Both the position numbers and the translations under genes were made by a program. Shown one piece after another: positions 24,358 to 33,975 of a DNA stretch of 64,000 nt. Origin of the DNA: Deltaproteobacteria bacterium (GTDB lineage Bacteria > Desulfobacterota > Syntrophia > Syntrophales > UBA2210); NCBI GenBank assembly GCA_016933965.1, contig JAFGTS010000042.1, forward strand, positions 50,833 to 114,832. Direction: 5' to 3'. Positions within the stretch are counted from its first letter, which is position 1; every line of letters begins with the position of its first letter. The notes under the pieces are model-generated. The model was not told the origin of the DNA. It made no database searches and saw only the letters and a program-made list of their open reading frames with translations.

Positions 24358-25836
24358 ATGCCCGATGTGATTCTGTCGATCGACCAGGGAACGACGGGGA
24401 CCACCATAGTGCTCATCGACGGGAAACTGAACGTTCTTTCGCGGGGATACCGGGAATTCAGGCAGATCTATCCCAAACCCGGGTGGGTCGAACATGATCC
24501 GGAGGATATCTGGACATCACTCATCACGGCCCTTGACGACGCGCTCGCGAACGGTTCGGTTTCAGCGGGCGATATCAGGGCGATCGGTATCACGAACCAG
24601 CGGGAGACCGATCTTGTCTGGAACGGCGAAACGGGAGAATCCTACCATAATGCCGTGGTCTGGCAATGCCGCCGAACGGCCGAACTGTGCCGGGACATGA
24701 AGGACCGCGGGCTTGAGGAAATGTTTACAGAAAGGACGGGCCTCGTTCTCGATCCCTATTTCAGCGGAACGAAACTGAAATGGCAGTTCGATCATGTGAG
24801 CGGCCTTCGTGACGAGGCGGCCGCGGGGCGGGTGCGGGCGGGGACCGTCGACAGCTATCTCATCTGGAGGCTCACAAACGGCAAGAGCCACGTCACCGAC
24901 GCATCAAACGCATCGCGGACACTGCTGATGGACCTGAAGACTCTGCAGTGGGATGAGGAACTGTGCTCCGTCCTCGACATCCCCCGGCAGGTTCTTCCGG
25001 AGATCAGGGGATGCACGGATATTCTGGGATACACGGAACAGGTCCCCGGACTGCCGGACGGCATTCCCATATGCGGCAGCGCCGGGGATCAGCAGGCAGC
25101 GCTGTTCGGCCAGGCCTGTTTTCAGCCCGGGGAAGCGAAGTGTACCTACGGGACGGGAGCATTTCTCCTCATGAACACGGGAGAAACCCCGGTGCCGAGC
25201 AGGAACAGGCTCCTTACGACCGTCGCCTGGAAACTGGGTGATAGTGTGACCTATGCTCTTGAAGGGTCGGCATTCATTGCCGGTGCCGTTGTCCAGTGGC
25301 TACGCGATGAATTGCGGATCATCGAGAACGCCCCTCAGGTTGAGGAACTGGCCCTGACCGTTCCCGACTCGGGCGGTGTTGTCCTGGTACCCGCCTTCGT
25401 GGGACTCGGAGCGCCTCATTGGAGAAGTGACGCCCGGGGAATCATTACGGGGCTGACACGGGGTACGTCACGGGCGCACATCGCCCGGGCGGCACTCGAG
25501 GGTATTGCATTACAGAACGCGGAGATCCTGAAGGCGATGGAATCGGACAGCGGAAGGTCCCTGCTCGCCCTCAAGGTCGACGGCGGCGCCAGCGCGAACG
25601 ATCTTCTCATGCAGATGCAGGCGGATTTTCTTGGGTGCCGTATCGTCCGGCCGCGGATGGTCGAGACCACCGCCCTGGGGGCGGCCTTTCTCGCCGCCCT
25701 GGGAGCCGGAATCATGAGCGATACAGCGGATATCGTCAGGAATTGGAAGGAAGACAGGACCTTTGCTCCCCGGTGGAGCGACGAGGAACGGCAGAGCGCC
25801 CTTGAGCGATGGCGTGAAGCCGTGGGGAAGGCCTGA
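24358..25836 (+). CDS. glpK: Glycerol kinase
   Basis: FGGY-family kinase of 492 residues that phosphorylates glycerol to sn-glycerol-3-phosphate. The glycerol-contacting residues known from the E. coli enzyme are all kept: Arg-Glu in TNQRET, Trp in VVWQCRR, Tyr in DPYFSGTK, Asp in SAGDQQAAL and Phe in GTGAFLL. The phosphate loops SIDQGTTGTT and GTGAF and the adenosine motif VDGGASAN are intact. It is close to canonical GlpK, so a substrate other than glycerol is unlikely. There is no GlpF or GlpD beside it; instead it sits 36 bp before a glycyl-radical enzyme gene, suggesting that glycerol is produced inside the cell. Confidence 0.93.
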   Translation: MPDVILSIDQGTTGTTIVLIDGKLNVLSRGYREFRQIYPKPGWVEHDPEDIWTSLITALDDALANGSVSAGDIRAIGITNQRETDLVWNGETGESYHNAVVWQCRRTAELCRDMKDRGLEEMFTERTGLVLDPYFSGTKLKWQFDHVSGLRDEAAAGRVRAGTVDSYLIWRLTNGKSHVTDASNASRTLLMDLKTLQWDEELCSVLDIPRQVLPEIRGCTDILGYTEQVPGLPDGIPICGSAGDQQAALFGQACFQPGEAKCTYGTGAFLLMNTGETPVPSRNRLLTTVAWKLGDSVTYALEGSAFIAGAVVQWLRDELRIIENAPQVEELALTVPDSGGVVLVPAFVGLGAPHWRSDARGIITGLTRGTSRAHIARAALEGIALQNAEILKAMESDSGRSLLALKVDGGASANDLLMQMQADFLGCRIVRPRMVETTALGAAFLAALGAGIMSDTADIVRNWKEDRTFAPRWSDEERQSALERWREAVGKA

Positions 25837-25872
25837 AAAAGAAGAAGGCCCTGTGACAAGGAGGGTAATGGT

Positions 25873-28392
25873 ATGAGCATGAACACAGCGGAACGACATC
25901 AGGTAAGACTCAAGGAACCGAAAAATCTCTCGCCACGCATCACGTGGTTGCGGGATTATTATTACCGGGGCACTAAACGTCCCTGGAACAATGAATTCAC
26001 GGCCTGGACCACGGCAACGCCCTGGGACATCATATTTGACGAGATAACCTTCTACATTGTTCCGGAGACCTATCCCTTCCTGCAGACATTCCGGTCCTCC
26101 ATGATGCAGGCGGCCCGCCCCGTCAAGCTCCATGGTGACTTCTGGTCCTGGAGCCTTCCTGAAAGAAAGACCTGGTTTGTAAAGGAAGTCATGATGAATT
26201 ACGTTCCGCAGGAGATCCTTCCCGGCGACCTGATCGCCGGATCGCGGTTCAACATTCAGACATCCATGTGCTGGACCGAAGAAGAGGCAAAACAGCGGGA
26301 CCGTCTCATCTACGGAAAGAAAGGCGCCCGGCGGATGATGAAGTGGTTTCATGATCATGGCTATGGAAATTCGGGTGCCACGAGCGGCCATGTGATCCCC
26401 GGCTATGAACGGGTCCTGAAAATGGGCTGGAAAGGCATTCACGCCGATCTGCAGGCACGTTACCACCTTTTGTCCGAGCGTGAGCAGAAGGGGCAGAAGG
26501 GGGCACAATTGCGTGCCATGATGACGGCGGCCACCATGCCCCGCGAACTTGCCGGGGAATATTGCCGCCTGTGCAAGGAGCTTGCGTTAAAGGAAAAGGA
26601 TTCCCAGCGGCGCAAGGAACTGACCATGATGGCCCACAATCTGGAACGGGTCCCCTGGGAACCGGCCGAGACCTTCTGGGAGGCCGTACAGTCACTCTGG
26701 CTTACCCACATGCTTATCATGAGCGATGAAAACTACCCAGGTCCCGGTGTATCCTTCGGGCGGATCGATCAATACCTTCTGCCTTACTGGCGGGCATCCG
26801 TGGACCAGGGGATGGATCGCGAGTTCGGGAAAGAAATTCTCGAGTGCTTCTGGATCCATGCCAACACCGCCTATGATGCCATGATCAGAGTGGGCGGCAA
26901 CCAGGGGATCACCTCGGGCTACGGTCAGCTTCTCACCCTTTCGGGCCTCGGAAGAGGCGGAAAGGATATGACCAACGAACTGACCTACGTCATGATGGAA
27001 GTGATCGATGAACTGTCCCCGATCCTCGAACCGAAACCGAACATCCGGCTTCACCGTGATTCCCCCGACGAGCTTCTTGACCGTGTGGTCGAGATGGTCG
27101 CGTCGAGCCAGGGCTCACCATTTCTGCTGAACTATGATGAGCGGTCCATGGCCGGGATGATGCGCCAGGGAAGAATGGCGCGGTGCGGTGATCTGATAAC
27201 CGAAGACAACGTCTATGACTACGCACCGGTGGGGTGTCTCGAGAACACCATGGTCGGCAACGACCGGTCCGGGACCGTCGATAATAACCTGAACCTTCTC
27301 AAAGCGGTGGAACTTGCCCTCACCGGCGGAAGGGACATGCTCCAGTTCGTTGATCCCATCACGGGGGAGAAGGAGAAGATCAGACAGGACGGCCCGAAAA
27401 CGGGTGACCCGGTGAAGTTCAAAAACTGGGAAGAGTTCTGGCGTGCCTATGAGGATCAGACGCGCTATATCATGGAAAAATGTGTCGAGACCTACGAAGC
27501 ATCAGAATCAGTACGGGCGCGATTCTCACCCACACCGTATCTCTCCTGCCTCGTGAAGGGGTGTGCCGAAAAGGGCCTTGATATTACCCAGGGCGGGGCC
27601 GAACTCAGTTTCACCACCCTTGAGGGGGTTACCTTCGCCACCACCGTCGACTCGCTCCTCGCGATCAAGTATCTCGTCTTCGACACCCATGAATGTAGTA
27701 TGGCGGAACTGGTGGAAGCGCTGAAAGATAACTGGGAAGGGCATGAAATCCTGCAGGCCAAGGCGAAGTACCGGGCGCCGAAATACGGCAGGGACGATGT
27801 GGAAGCCGATGAAATGGCACGCAGGGTCATGGAGTTCTGGACGAACGAAACCTGGAAATATCGTACCAGATCGACACACCGTCAATTCCGTCCCGGCATG
27901 CTGAGCTGGAATTACTGGGTCAGTGACGGGTATATCATGGCGGCGAGCGCCGACGGCAGGCCGCGGGGACAGTTCCTGTCGAATGCGATCTGCCCGTCGA
28001 ACGGGGCGGATATCAATGGTCCCACCGCAAACATCAATTCTGTCGGTACCGTCCTGGGCGGTACCGTGACCGACGGATCGGGGGACTGGGGTTCCTATGT
28101 CAATTATCTGCCCAACGGCGCGAGTCATACGATCACTCTCAGCCCGGCGCTGCTCCGCGATCCCGTACACATGGAAAAGTTCAAGGCGTTTCTGAGAAGT
28201 TATGCGGAGAAGAGCGGCACCTGCCTGCAGATAAACATAGTTGATGCCGACATGCTTCGTGATGCGCAGAAAAACCCCGAAGATTATCGCACCCTGCTTG
28301 TCAGGATCACGGGATATAATGCCTACTTTACCAGCATCGGCAGGGAACTGCAGGATGAACTGATAGCCAGAGAAAGTCACAATCGCTATTGA
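25873..28392 (+). CDS. Glycyl-radical enzyme of unassigned substrate (PFL/glycerol-dehydratase superfamily)
   Basis: An 839-residue oxygen-sensitive radical enzyme. The C-terminal glycyl-radical loop is VRITGYNAYF with Gly814; the thiyl Cys455 lies in APVGCLENTM, forming a CxE motif with Glu457 that in dehydratases, C-N lyases and decarboxylases supplies an acid/base residue. An Asp at 470 aligns with the substrate-binding Asp of glycerol dehydratase with one inserted residue. The SADGRPRGQF and NGPTANINSVG blocks are family hallmarks. It is not pyruvate formate-lyase, which has two adjacent active-site Cys. The substrate cannot be assigned; glycerol kinase, an importer and an M24 protein nearby hint at a glycerol-yielding solute. 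The start follows GGAGGG. Confidence 0.88.
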   Translation: MSMNTAERHQVRLKEPKNLSPRITWLRDYYYRGTKRPWNNEFTAWTTATPWDIIFDEITFYIVPETYPFLQTFRSSMMQAARPVKLHGDFWSWSLPERKTWFVKEVMMNYVPQEILPGDLIAGSRFNIQTSMCWTEEEAKQRDRLIYGKKGARRMMKWFHDHGYGNSGATSGHVIPGYERVLKMGWKGIHADLQARYHLLSEREQKGQKGAQLRAMMTAATMPRELAGEYCRLCKELALKEKDSQRRKELTMMAHNLERVPWEPAETFWEAVQSLWLTHMLIMSDENYPGPGVSFGRIDQYLLPYWRASVDQGMDREFGKEILECFWIHANTAYDAMIRVGGNQGITSGYGQLLTLSGLGRGGKDMTNELTYVMMEVIDELSPILEPKPNIRLHRDSPDELLDRVVEMVASSQGSPFLLNYDERSMAGMMRQGRMARCGDLITEDNVYDYAPVGCLENTMVGNDRSGTVDNNLNLLKAVELALTGGRDMLQFVDPITGEKEKIRQDGPKTGDPVKFKNWEEFWRAYEDQTRYIMEKCVETYEASESVRARFSPTPYLSCLVKGCAEKGLDITQGGAELSFTTLEGVTFATTVDSLLAIKYLVFDTHECSMAELVEALKDNWEGHEILQAKAKYRAPKYGRDDVEADEMARRVMEFWTNETWKYRTRSTHRQFRPGMLSWNYWVSDGYIMAASADGRPRGQFLSNAICPSNGADINGPTANINSVGTVLGGTVTDGSGDWGSYVNYLPNGASHTITLSPALLRDPVHMEKFKAFLRSYAEKSGTCLQINIVDADMLRDAQKNPEDYRTLLVRITGYNAYFTSIGRELQDELIARESHNRY

Positions 28393-28420
28393 GCGCCGGG
28401 CGGAAGAAAGATTTCTATAC

Positions 28421-29473
28421 ATGAAAGCAGCGAAAAACACCGTTTGTGACCAGAAAGCCATCATCCTCCAGATACAGCGGATGTCGACGGAGGACGGCCC
28501 GGGCATCAGAACCACGGTCTTCTTCAAGGGATGCAGCCTGAATTGTCTGTGGTGCCAGAATCCCGAGAGCATATCCATGAAACCTGAAATTCAATGGATG
28601 GGGACCCGGTGTATCGGATGCCTCACCTGCGTTCACGTCTGTCCGAAGGGAGCCCTCTCGGCCGATGATGCGGGGATCGTCATTGACAGGAACCTCTGTG
28701 ACCGGTGCGGTCTCTGTACGGAAAAATGTCCCTCCACGGCGATGGACCTTATCGGCAGAGAGTGGTCTCTCGACGCCCTGGCCGATGAGGTGCAGAAGGA
28801 CCGGGTCTATTTTGAAAAATCCGGTGGAGGGATAACGCTTTCAGGGGGAGAACCGGCGATGCAGGCGCAGTTTGCCGCCGATTTCCTTGCCGAGATGCAC
28901 CGGCGGGGCATCCATACAGCCCTCGATACCTGTGGTCACTGCTCGCGGGGCACGCTGGAAATCCTGCTGCCCCATGCGGACCTGGTCCTTTATGATATCA
29001 AGGACATCGACCCCGAATGGCACAGGAGATTCACGGGCAGTTCCAATGAGCGTATTCTTGAGAACAGCATCTTAGTTGCGCGCCACATGAAGGAACTGGG
29101 GAGACCGGAATCATTGTGGATACGAACTCCCGTTATACCCGATGCGACCGCCCGTGAGGAGAACATCAGGGGCATCGGGAGATTCATCGCCGACAACCTC
29201 CACCCGGCGGTTCAACGGTGGGAGCTGTGTTCCTTCAACACGCTGTGCAGGGACAAGTATGTGCGTCTGAACAGGGAGTGGTTTTTCAGGGATCATGATT
29301 CACTGACGGCGGAGTTCATGGAACGGATCGCTGCCATTGCCCGCGACTCGGGAATCGATCCGGCCCTGGTCCACTGGAGCGGTCCGACGAAATTCGAGAG
29401 TGCCCCGGAGCCGGAAGGTGAAGCGGAACCCGCCTCGAAGAAGGCGGAGAGACGCATCGGGATGGAGACATAA
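28421..29473 (+). CDS. Glycyl-radical enzyme activase (radical SAM)
   Basis: Abstracts the Gly hydrogen of the adjacent enzyme using S-adenosylmethionine. The radical-SAM motif CSLNCLWC (Cys38, 42, 45) is followed by an inserted two-cluster ferredoxin domain (CIGCLTCVHVCP, 64-74, and CDRCGLCTEKCP, 93-103), as in activases of the dehydratase/decarboxylase type; PFL activase lacks this insert. GGGITLSGGEP is the SAM-binding GGE motif. The 350-residue protein has a charged C-terminal tail of about 25 residues that looks disordered. The gene begins 28 bp after the enzyme gene, with a weak ribosome-binding site. Confidence 0.92.
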   Translation: MKAAKNTVCDQKAIILQIQRMSTEDGPGIRTTVFFKGCSLNCLWCQNPESISMKPEIQWMGTRCIGCLTCVHVCPKGALSADDAGIVIDRNLCDRCGLCTEKCPSTAMDLIGREWSLDALADEVQKDRVYFEKSGGGITLSGGEPAMQAQFAADFLAEMHRRGIHTALDTCGHCSRGTLEILLPHADLVLYDIKDIDPEWHRRFTGSSNERILENSILVARHMKELGRPESLWIRTPVIPDATAREENIRGIGRFIADNLHPAVQRWELCSFNTLCRDKYVRLNREWFFRDHDSLTAEFMERIAAIARDSGIDPALVHWSGPTKFESAPEPEGEAEPASKKAERRIGMET

Positions 29474-29491
29474 CCATGGGGAGGGGTATGC

Positions 29492-30337
29492 ATGGAAAGG
29501 TTCACCGAATTCACTGACTCGGACATGAAGGCCTTTGAACCGGAGGCCAAGGTGGGGCTCATCGCCACCGTCAATCAGGAGGGATTACCGCACATCACCC
29601 TGATAACGGCCATTCAGGCGCGGGGGCCGAAGGAGCTTATCTGGGGCCAGTTTTCCGAGGGGCTGAGCAAGAAGCATGTTTTGAACAACCCCCGGACGGC
29701 CTTTCTGATCATGACCCTGGACAAAAGCCTCTGGCGCGGTACGGCGTTGTGGAGAGAAAAGAGGAAAGAAGGGGCGGAGTTTGAGATGTTCAACAATAAA
29801 CCCATGTTCCGTTACAACTCCTACTTCGGCATTCACACGGTGCATTACATGGACCTGGTCAAAACGGGTGGGCGGGAAAAACTGCCGCTTTTCTCCATCG
29901 TGATTTCTTCCCTGTTGACAAAGGCCGCAAAATCGGCGGCGGGTGTGAAACCTGATCATCCGGTATTGAAAACATGGGCCGAAGGTCTCTTCAACAGGCT
30001 CGATTCACTGAAATTCATCTCCTGGGTGGGTGACGACGGATTTCCGCTTCTCGTTCCCCTTATTCAGTGCCAGGCGGCGAGCAGCAGTCGCCTTGCTTTT
30101 TCACCCATCGCATACGGGAAGGAACTGAGGGACCTGCGCAAGGGATGTCCCGTCGCCGTGTTTGGACTCACCATGGATATGGAGGATATTCTTGTTCGCG
30201 GGGTCTTCCGCGGACCGGCGAGGTTCGGGCCGGCGGCCCTGGGGACCGTCGATATCGACTGGGTCTATAACTCAATGCCGCCAACGCCGGGACAGATATA
30301 TCCCCTGAAACCCCTCGAGCCCGTGACCGGTTTTTAA
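29492..30337 (+). CDS. Pyridoxamine-phosphate-oxidase-like flavin split-barrel protein
   Basis: A 281-residue protein with two halves resembling FMN-binding split barrels: EAKVGLIATVNQEGLPHITLI in the first and LKFISWVGDDGFPLLVPLI in the second. It may bind FMN or a related cofactor, but no residues prove catalysis. It starts 18 bp after the activase gene and is the last gene before the terminator, so it belongs to the glycyl-radical operon, possibly in redox repair or processing of the product. The central part (HTVHYMDLVKTGGREKLPLF) is not recognised. Confidence 0.6.
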   Translation: MERFTEFTDSDMKAFEPEAKVGLIATVNQEGLPHITLITAIQARGPKELIWGQFSEGLSKKHVLNNPRTAFLIMTLDKSLWRGTALWREKRKEGAEFEMFNNKPMFRYNSYFGIHTVHYMDLVKTGGREKLPLFSIVISSLLTKAAKSAAGVKPDHPVLKTWAEGLFNRLDSLKFISWVGDDGFPLLVPLIQCQAASSSRLAFSPIAYGKELRDLRKGCPVAVFGLTMDMEDILVRGVFRGPARFGPAALGTVDIDWVYNSMPPTPGQIYPLKPLEPVTGF

Positions 30338-30363
30338 CGGGCGCCTTCATTCCGGAGAGAGAA

Positions 30364-30397
30364 CAAAAAAGCCCCCGGCGGCAGCGCCGGGGGCTTT
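30364..30397. terminator. Strong bidirectional intrinsic terminator
   Basis: AAAGCCCCCGGCG and CGCCGGGGGCTTT form a perfect 13-bp stem with a GCAG loop. The T-run is six on the minus strand and three on the plus strand, so it ends both the glycyl-radical operon (plus) and the flavoprotein operon (minus), more efficiently the latter. Confidence 0.85.
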
Positions 30398-30450
30398 CCC
30401 GTTCATCGGTCGTTATGATGTGCCCCGCAGCTCAACCCGGAGCACATGGG

Positions 30451-30470
30451 GACGGCTTTGTAAAAAGTCG
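30451..30470. repeat. Solo end of the GTAAAAAGTC inverted-repeat family
   Basis: GACGGCTTTGTAAAAAGTCG lies exactly against the stop codon of the NuoF-fusion gene and matches the left end of the elements at 474 and 61359. No opposite end was found nearby. Confidence 0.5.
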
Positions 30471-33400
30471 TTATATTTCCGCGTCGCAACGCAGACACCG
30501 CGAAGCCTCCTTGATCGCTTCTTCGATGCTGTATCCCAGTTCTACCTCGTCGAAATTGGTCTTTCTGAGTGCGGCTTCCAGTTCCGGCATTGCTGCCTGC
30601 GGCCGCTCTTCCGATTCCTCGTCTATCTCAAAGGGTATGTCGATCTTTTCTTCTTCCGGTGCCACGTAGGGAGCCTCACCGTTCTTCTCACGGATCCAGG
30701 TATCCATTTCCTCGGCCGCCTTGTGACCCGCCGCAATGGCCCCTACCACCGTCCAGGGACCCGTGACGGCGTCGCCGCCGGCAAAGAACGCATCGTTCGT
30801 TGTTTTGGCCTTCATATCCTGTGCCAGGTCGAAACACTCCCAGCGATTGATGGAAATACCGCTTTCTCCGGGAACGAACGAGACATCGGGTGCCTGCCCG
30901 ATGGCGGCGATGACGGCATCGACGCTGAGAGTGAATTCCGAGCCCTCGATGGGAACGGGACGCCTTCTGCCGCTCCGGTCAAAATCGCCGGGCTTCATGC
31001 GCTGGCAGGCGATGCCACTGACCTTTCCATCGGATTCGACGATCTTGAGCGGTGCCACGAAGTATTCGATCTTGATGCCTTCATGCTCGGCGGCGAAAAT
31101 TTCTTCCTCTGCAGCGGGCATGTCTTCGCGGGTCCTGCGGTAGAGGATCGTTACATCAGCGCCCAGACGTGTCGCAACACGGGCCGCGTCAATGGCCGAA
31201 TTTCCGCCGCCGATGACGGCCACACGCGAACCGAGAGATTTTTCACCCGTCAGCCAGGCGTTCTCGTTGATATTGTAATCCCTCAGGAATTCCACACCGC
31301 CGAAGACGCCCGGGAGGTCTTCGCCGTCAACACCCATTCTCTGGCTTTTGTGTGCTCCCGGCGCGAGATAGATATAGTCGAAGTCATTGGTGATCGTCTC
31401 GAAGGGAATATCTCTTCCCACCCGGGTGTTGCAGATGATATCAACCCCGAGAGACCTGATATCGTCTATTTCTCCCTTCAGGATGTTCCGGGGAAGACGG
31501 TAGGAGGGGATGCCGTACCGCAGCATGCCGCCCGGTTCGGGAAGCTCTTCGTAGACGATGACCGCGTACCCTCTCAGGGCCAGATCCTTCGCGGCCGTGA
31601 GACCGGCCGGCCCGGAACCGACAACGGCGATCTTTTCCTTCTGTGTCACCGCGGGGGCCTCCACGGCCGGACGGACGGCGTTATCCGTGATGAACCGTTT
31701 GATGAATTTGATCGCCAGCGGTTCGTCCAGCGTGCCCCGGCGGCATTTTGACTGGCACTGGTGGTCGCAGACCCTTCCGCAGACAGAGGGGAAGGGGTTT
31801 GTTCGGAGAAGGACCTTGTACGCATCATCAAAGCGGCCCGCCCGGACCAGCGCGAGATAGGAAGGAACATCCATACTGATGGGACAGGCGTTCTGACAAG
31901 GTGATTTGAAGAGGGCGGAGCACACGCCGGCGGCGCAGTACTTGTCCTTAATATGCGCTTCATATTCATCACGGAAGTAACGGATCGTGCTGAGTACGGG
32001 GTTCGGAGCTGTCTGCCCGAGCCCGCAGAGGGCGGAGTCCTTGATGACGGCCGCCAGTTCTTCCAGCAATTCGATATCTCCCTCCTGGCCGCGTCCTTCG
32101 CAGATATTGGTCAGTATCTCGAGCATCCGTTTCGTTCCTTCCCGGCAGGGTGAGCACTTTCCGCAGGATTCATCCTGGCAGAAGTCCATGAAGAACCGGG
32201 CCATGTCGACGGCGCACTTGTCTTCGTTCATGACGATGAGACCGCCGGAACCCATGATGGCACCGAGTTCCACCACATGCTCGTAGTCCACCGGGGCGTT
32301 GAGGTGTTCCACGGGGATGCATCCGCCGGAAGGGCCGCCCAGCTGGGCCGCCTTGAACTTCTTGCCGTCGGGGATCCCGCCGCCAATATCATAGACGATC
32401 GTCCCGAGCGAGGTTCCCATGGGAACTTCAACAAGCCCTACATTGTTTACATCACCGGTCAGGGCGAAGACCTTGGTCCCCTTGCTGGTCTGATTGCCCA
32501 CGTTTGAGAACCATCCGCTGCCGCGGAGTATGATCTGTGCCACATTGGCGAAGGTTTCCACGTTGTTCAGGATGCTCGGTTTCTGCCAGAGACCCGCAAC
32601 GGCGGGGAACGGCGGCCGCGGTCGCGGCATCCCCCGTTTCCCCTCGATAGAGGTCATCAGTGCCGTTTCCTCTCCGCAGACAAAGGCGCCGGCTCCCTGA
32701 TACACTTCAAGGTCAAAACTGAATCCGGTATCGAGAATGTTCTCGCCGAGAAGCCCGTACTCTTTCGCCTGCTTGATGGCAATATCGAGACGACGGAGTG
32801 CCAGGGGGTATTCCGCACGGCAGTAAATGTAGCCCTTGCGCGAGCCGATCGCCCGGGCGGCGATGACCATCCCTTCAAGGACCGCATGCGGGTCGGCTTC
32901 CAGAACGCTTCTGTCCATGAACGCCCCCGGGTCTCCCTCGTCGGCGTTACAGAGGACGTATTTTACATCACCCTTTGACTGCGAGGCGAACCGCCACTTC
33001 AGCCCCGTCGGGAAACCCGCGCCACCCCTGCCGCGAAGCCCCGAGTCGAGGACTTCCTGCACGATCTCTTCCGGTGTCATTTCCGTCAGGGCCTTGGCCA
33101 TACCCGCATAGCCGTCGCGGGCGATGTATTCGTCGATGACCTCGGGGTCGATAAGACCCTTGTTCCTCAGAACCCTCAATTCCTGGTGGGCGAAAAAGGG
33201 AATTTCATGCATCTCGGGGATTCGTATTTCAGTGGAGGGCTCCTTGTACATGAGCCGTTCCAGCGGCCGCCCCTTCAGAAAATGCTCTTCGACCAACTCG
33301 GGTATATCCGCGGGCGTAACCATCATATAAATGATGCCCTCGGGGTAGACCACCATGATGGGGCCCATGGCGCAAAAGCCGTTGCACCCCGTTTCCACGA

Positions 33401-33527
33401 TGCGTATCTCATCAGCAAGCTTCTGCTTGGCAAATTCCGCCGCCAGCGCCTGTTTTACACCCATGCTTCCCGTCGCGCGGCAGCCGGTGCCCCCGCAGAT
33501 CAGTATATGTGACCGAAAAACTTTCAT
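30471..33527 (-). CDS. NuoF-NfnB/GltD fusion: Stn-like transhydrogenase flavoprotein
   Basis: A 1018-residue multi-cofactor protein. In order: a thioredoxin-fold [2Fe-2S] domain (Cys11, 16, 48, 52); a NuoF/HydB module with the NADH/FMN motifs GLRGRGGAGFPTG and NADEGDPGAF and the N3-type [4Fe-4S] ligands Cys455, 458, 461 and 501; then a GltD/NfnB module with an Fe-S helical domain (Cys544, 548, 583, 587, 591, 595), an FAD motif GSGPAG (637) and an NADPH motif GGGNSA (773). HydB/HndC normally end in ferredoxin domains instead. Joining an NAD site to an NADP site suggests a Stn-type electron-bifurcating transhydrogenase. The ATG follows AGGAGG; the frame extends to 33608 without a better start. 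Confidence 0.85.
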   Translation of the reverse strand: MKVFRSHILICGGTGCRATGSMGVKQALAAEFAKQKLADEIRIVETGCNGFCAMGPIMVVYPEGIIYMMVTPADIPELVEEHFLKGRPLERLMYKEPSTEIRIPEMHEIPFFAHQELRVLRNKGLIDPEVIDEYIARDGYAGMAKALTEMTPEEIVQEVLDSGLRGRGGAGFPTGLKWRFASQSKGDVKYVLCNADEGDPGAFMDRSVLEADPHAVLEGMVIAARAIGSRKGYIYCRAEYPLALRRLDIAIKQAKEYGLLGENILDTGFSFDLEVYQGAGAFVCGEETALMTSIEGKRGMPRPRPPFPAVAGLWQKPSILNNVETFANVAQIILRGSGWFSNVGNQTSKGTKVFALTGDVNNVGLVEVPMGTSLGTIVYDIGGGIPDGKKFKAAQLGGPSGGCIPVEHLNAPVDYEHVVELGAIMGSGGLIVMNEDKCAVDMARFFMDFCQDESCGKCSPCREGTKRMLEILTNICEGRGQEGDIELLEELAAVIKDSALCGLGQTAPNPVLSTIRYFRDEYEAHIKDKYCAAGVCSALFKSPCQNACPISMDVPSYLALVRAGRFDDAYKVLLRTNPFPSVCGRVCDHQCQSKCRRGTLDEPLAIKFIKRFITDNAVRPAVEAPAVTQKEKIAVVGSGPAGLTAAKDLALRGYAVIVYEELPEPGGMLRYGIPSYRLPRNILKGEIDDIRSLGVDIICNTRVGRDIPFETITNDFDYIYLAPGAHKSQRMGVDGEDLPGVFGGVEFLRDYNINENAWLTGEKSLGSRVAVIGGGNSAIDAARVATRLGADVTILYRRTREDMPAAEEEIFAAEHEGIKIEYFVAPLKIVESDGKVSGIACQRMKPGDFDRSGRRRPVPIEGSEFTLSVDAVIAAIGQAPDVSFVPGESGISINRWECFDLAQDMKAKTTNDAFFAGGDAVTGPWTVVGAIAAGHKAAEEMDTWIREKNGEAPYVAPEEEKIDIPFEIDEESEERPQAAMPELEAALRKTNFDEVELGYSIEEAIKEASRCLRCDAEI

Positions 33528-33573
33528 CGGATGGAAACCTCCTTGTCGGTAGTAGATATAATAATGAAACGCA

Positions 33574-33957
33574 TCAGTCTCTCTTTTCTCTTCCCCTCGC
33601 CAGCACAAAGGGGGTCTGGACCTCTCCTTCGAGGATGTGTCGCTTGAAGACCTGTCTCATTTTGTTTGCATTCATGTATTCATACACGATCGGTTCCTGA
33701 CCCAGAATTTCCACGGTCACTTCCGGCTCCCTGCTGCAGAGTCCCATGCAGCCCGAGGTGGTGACGATAACATCGGAAACACCGGATTCTTCGATTTCGT
33801 TCATGAGGGAGTTCATGACCTCTCGGGCCCCGGCGGCGATGCCGCAGGTACCCATGTGAACCGTCACTTTTACACGCCGCTCCCCTTCCCGAAGGGCGTT
33901 TTCTGCGTGAATCCGCTCCTTGATCTTTTTTAAGTCCTCAATCTTCAGTTTCGGCAT
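33574..33957 (-). CDS. HndB-like [2Fe-2S] ferredoxin-domain protein
   Basis: A 127-residue thioredoxin-like ferredoxin resembling HndB of the NADP-reducing hydrogenase. It has the HMGTCGIAAGARE segment (Cys38) and the SGCMGLCSREP segment (Cys70, 74). Only three cluster-region Cys are visible, as is usual in HndB-type proteins; a classic thioredoxin-like ferredoxin has four, so cluster binding may differ. An N-terminal charged helix precedes the domain. It lies 46 bp upstream of the NuoF-fusion start and 18 bp after the NuoE stop, so it is probably a subunit of the same complex. Confidence 0.8.
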   Translation of the reverse strand: MPKLKIEDLKKIKERIHAENALREGERRVKVTVHMGTCGIAAGAREVMNSLMNEIEESGVSDVIVTTSGCMGLCSREPEVTVEILGQEPIVYEYMNANKMRQVFKRHILEGEVQTPFVLARGREKRD

Positions 33958-33975
33958 ATCCGTACCCCTTTATCA

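Noticed and set aside
25873..29473. Alkyl- or benzylsuccinate synthase for hydrocarbon activation
   Set aside because: No small beta or gamma subunit genes are nearby and the CxE motif points to an eliminase or dehydratase type; not fully excluded without phylogeny.
30420..31751. 443-codon plus-strand frame opposite the NuoF fusion
   Set aside because: Antisense to a protein with many intact cofactor motifs; crosses the terminator region and has no recognisable domain.
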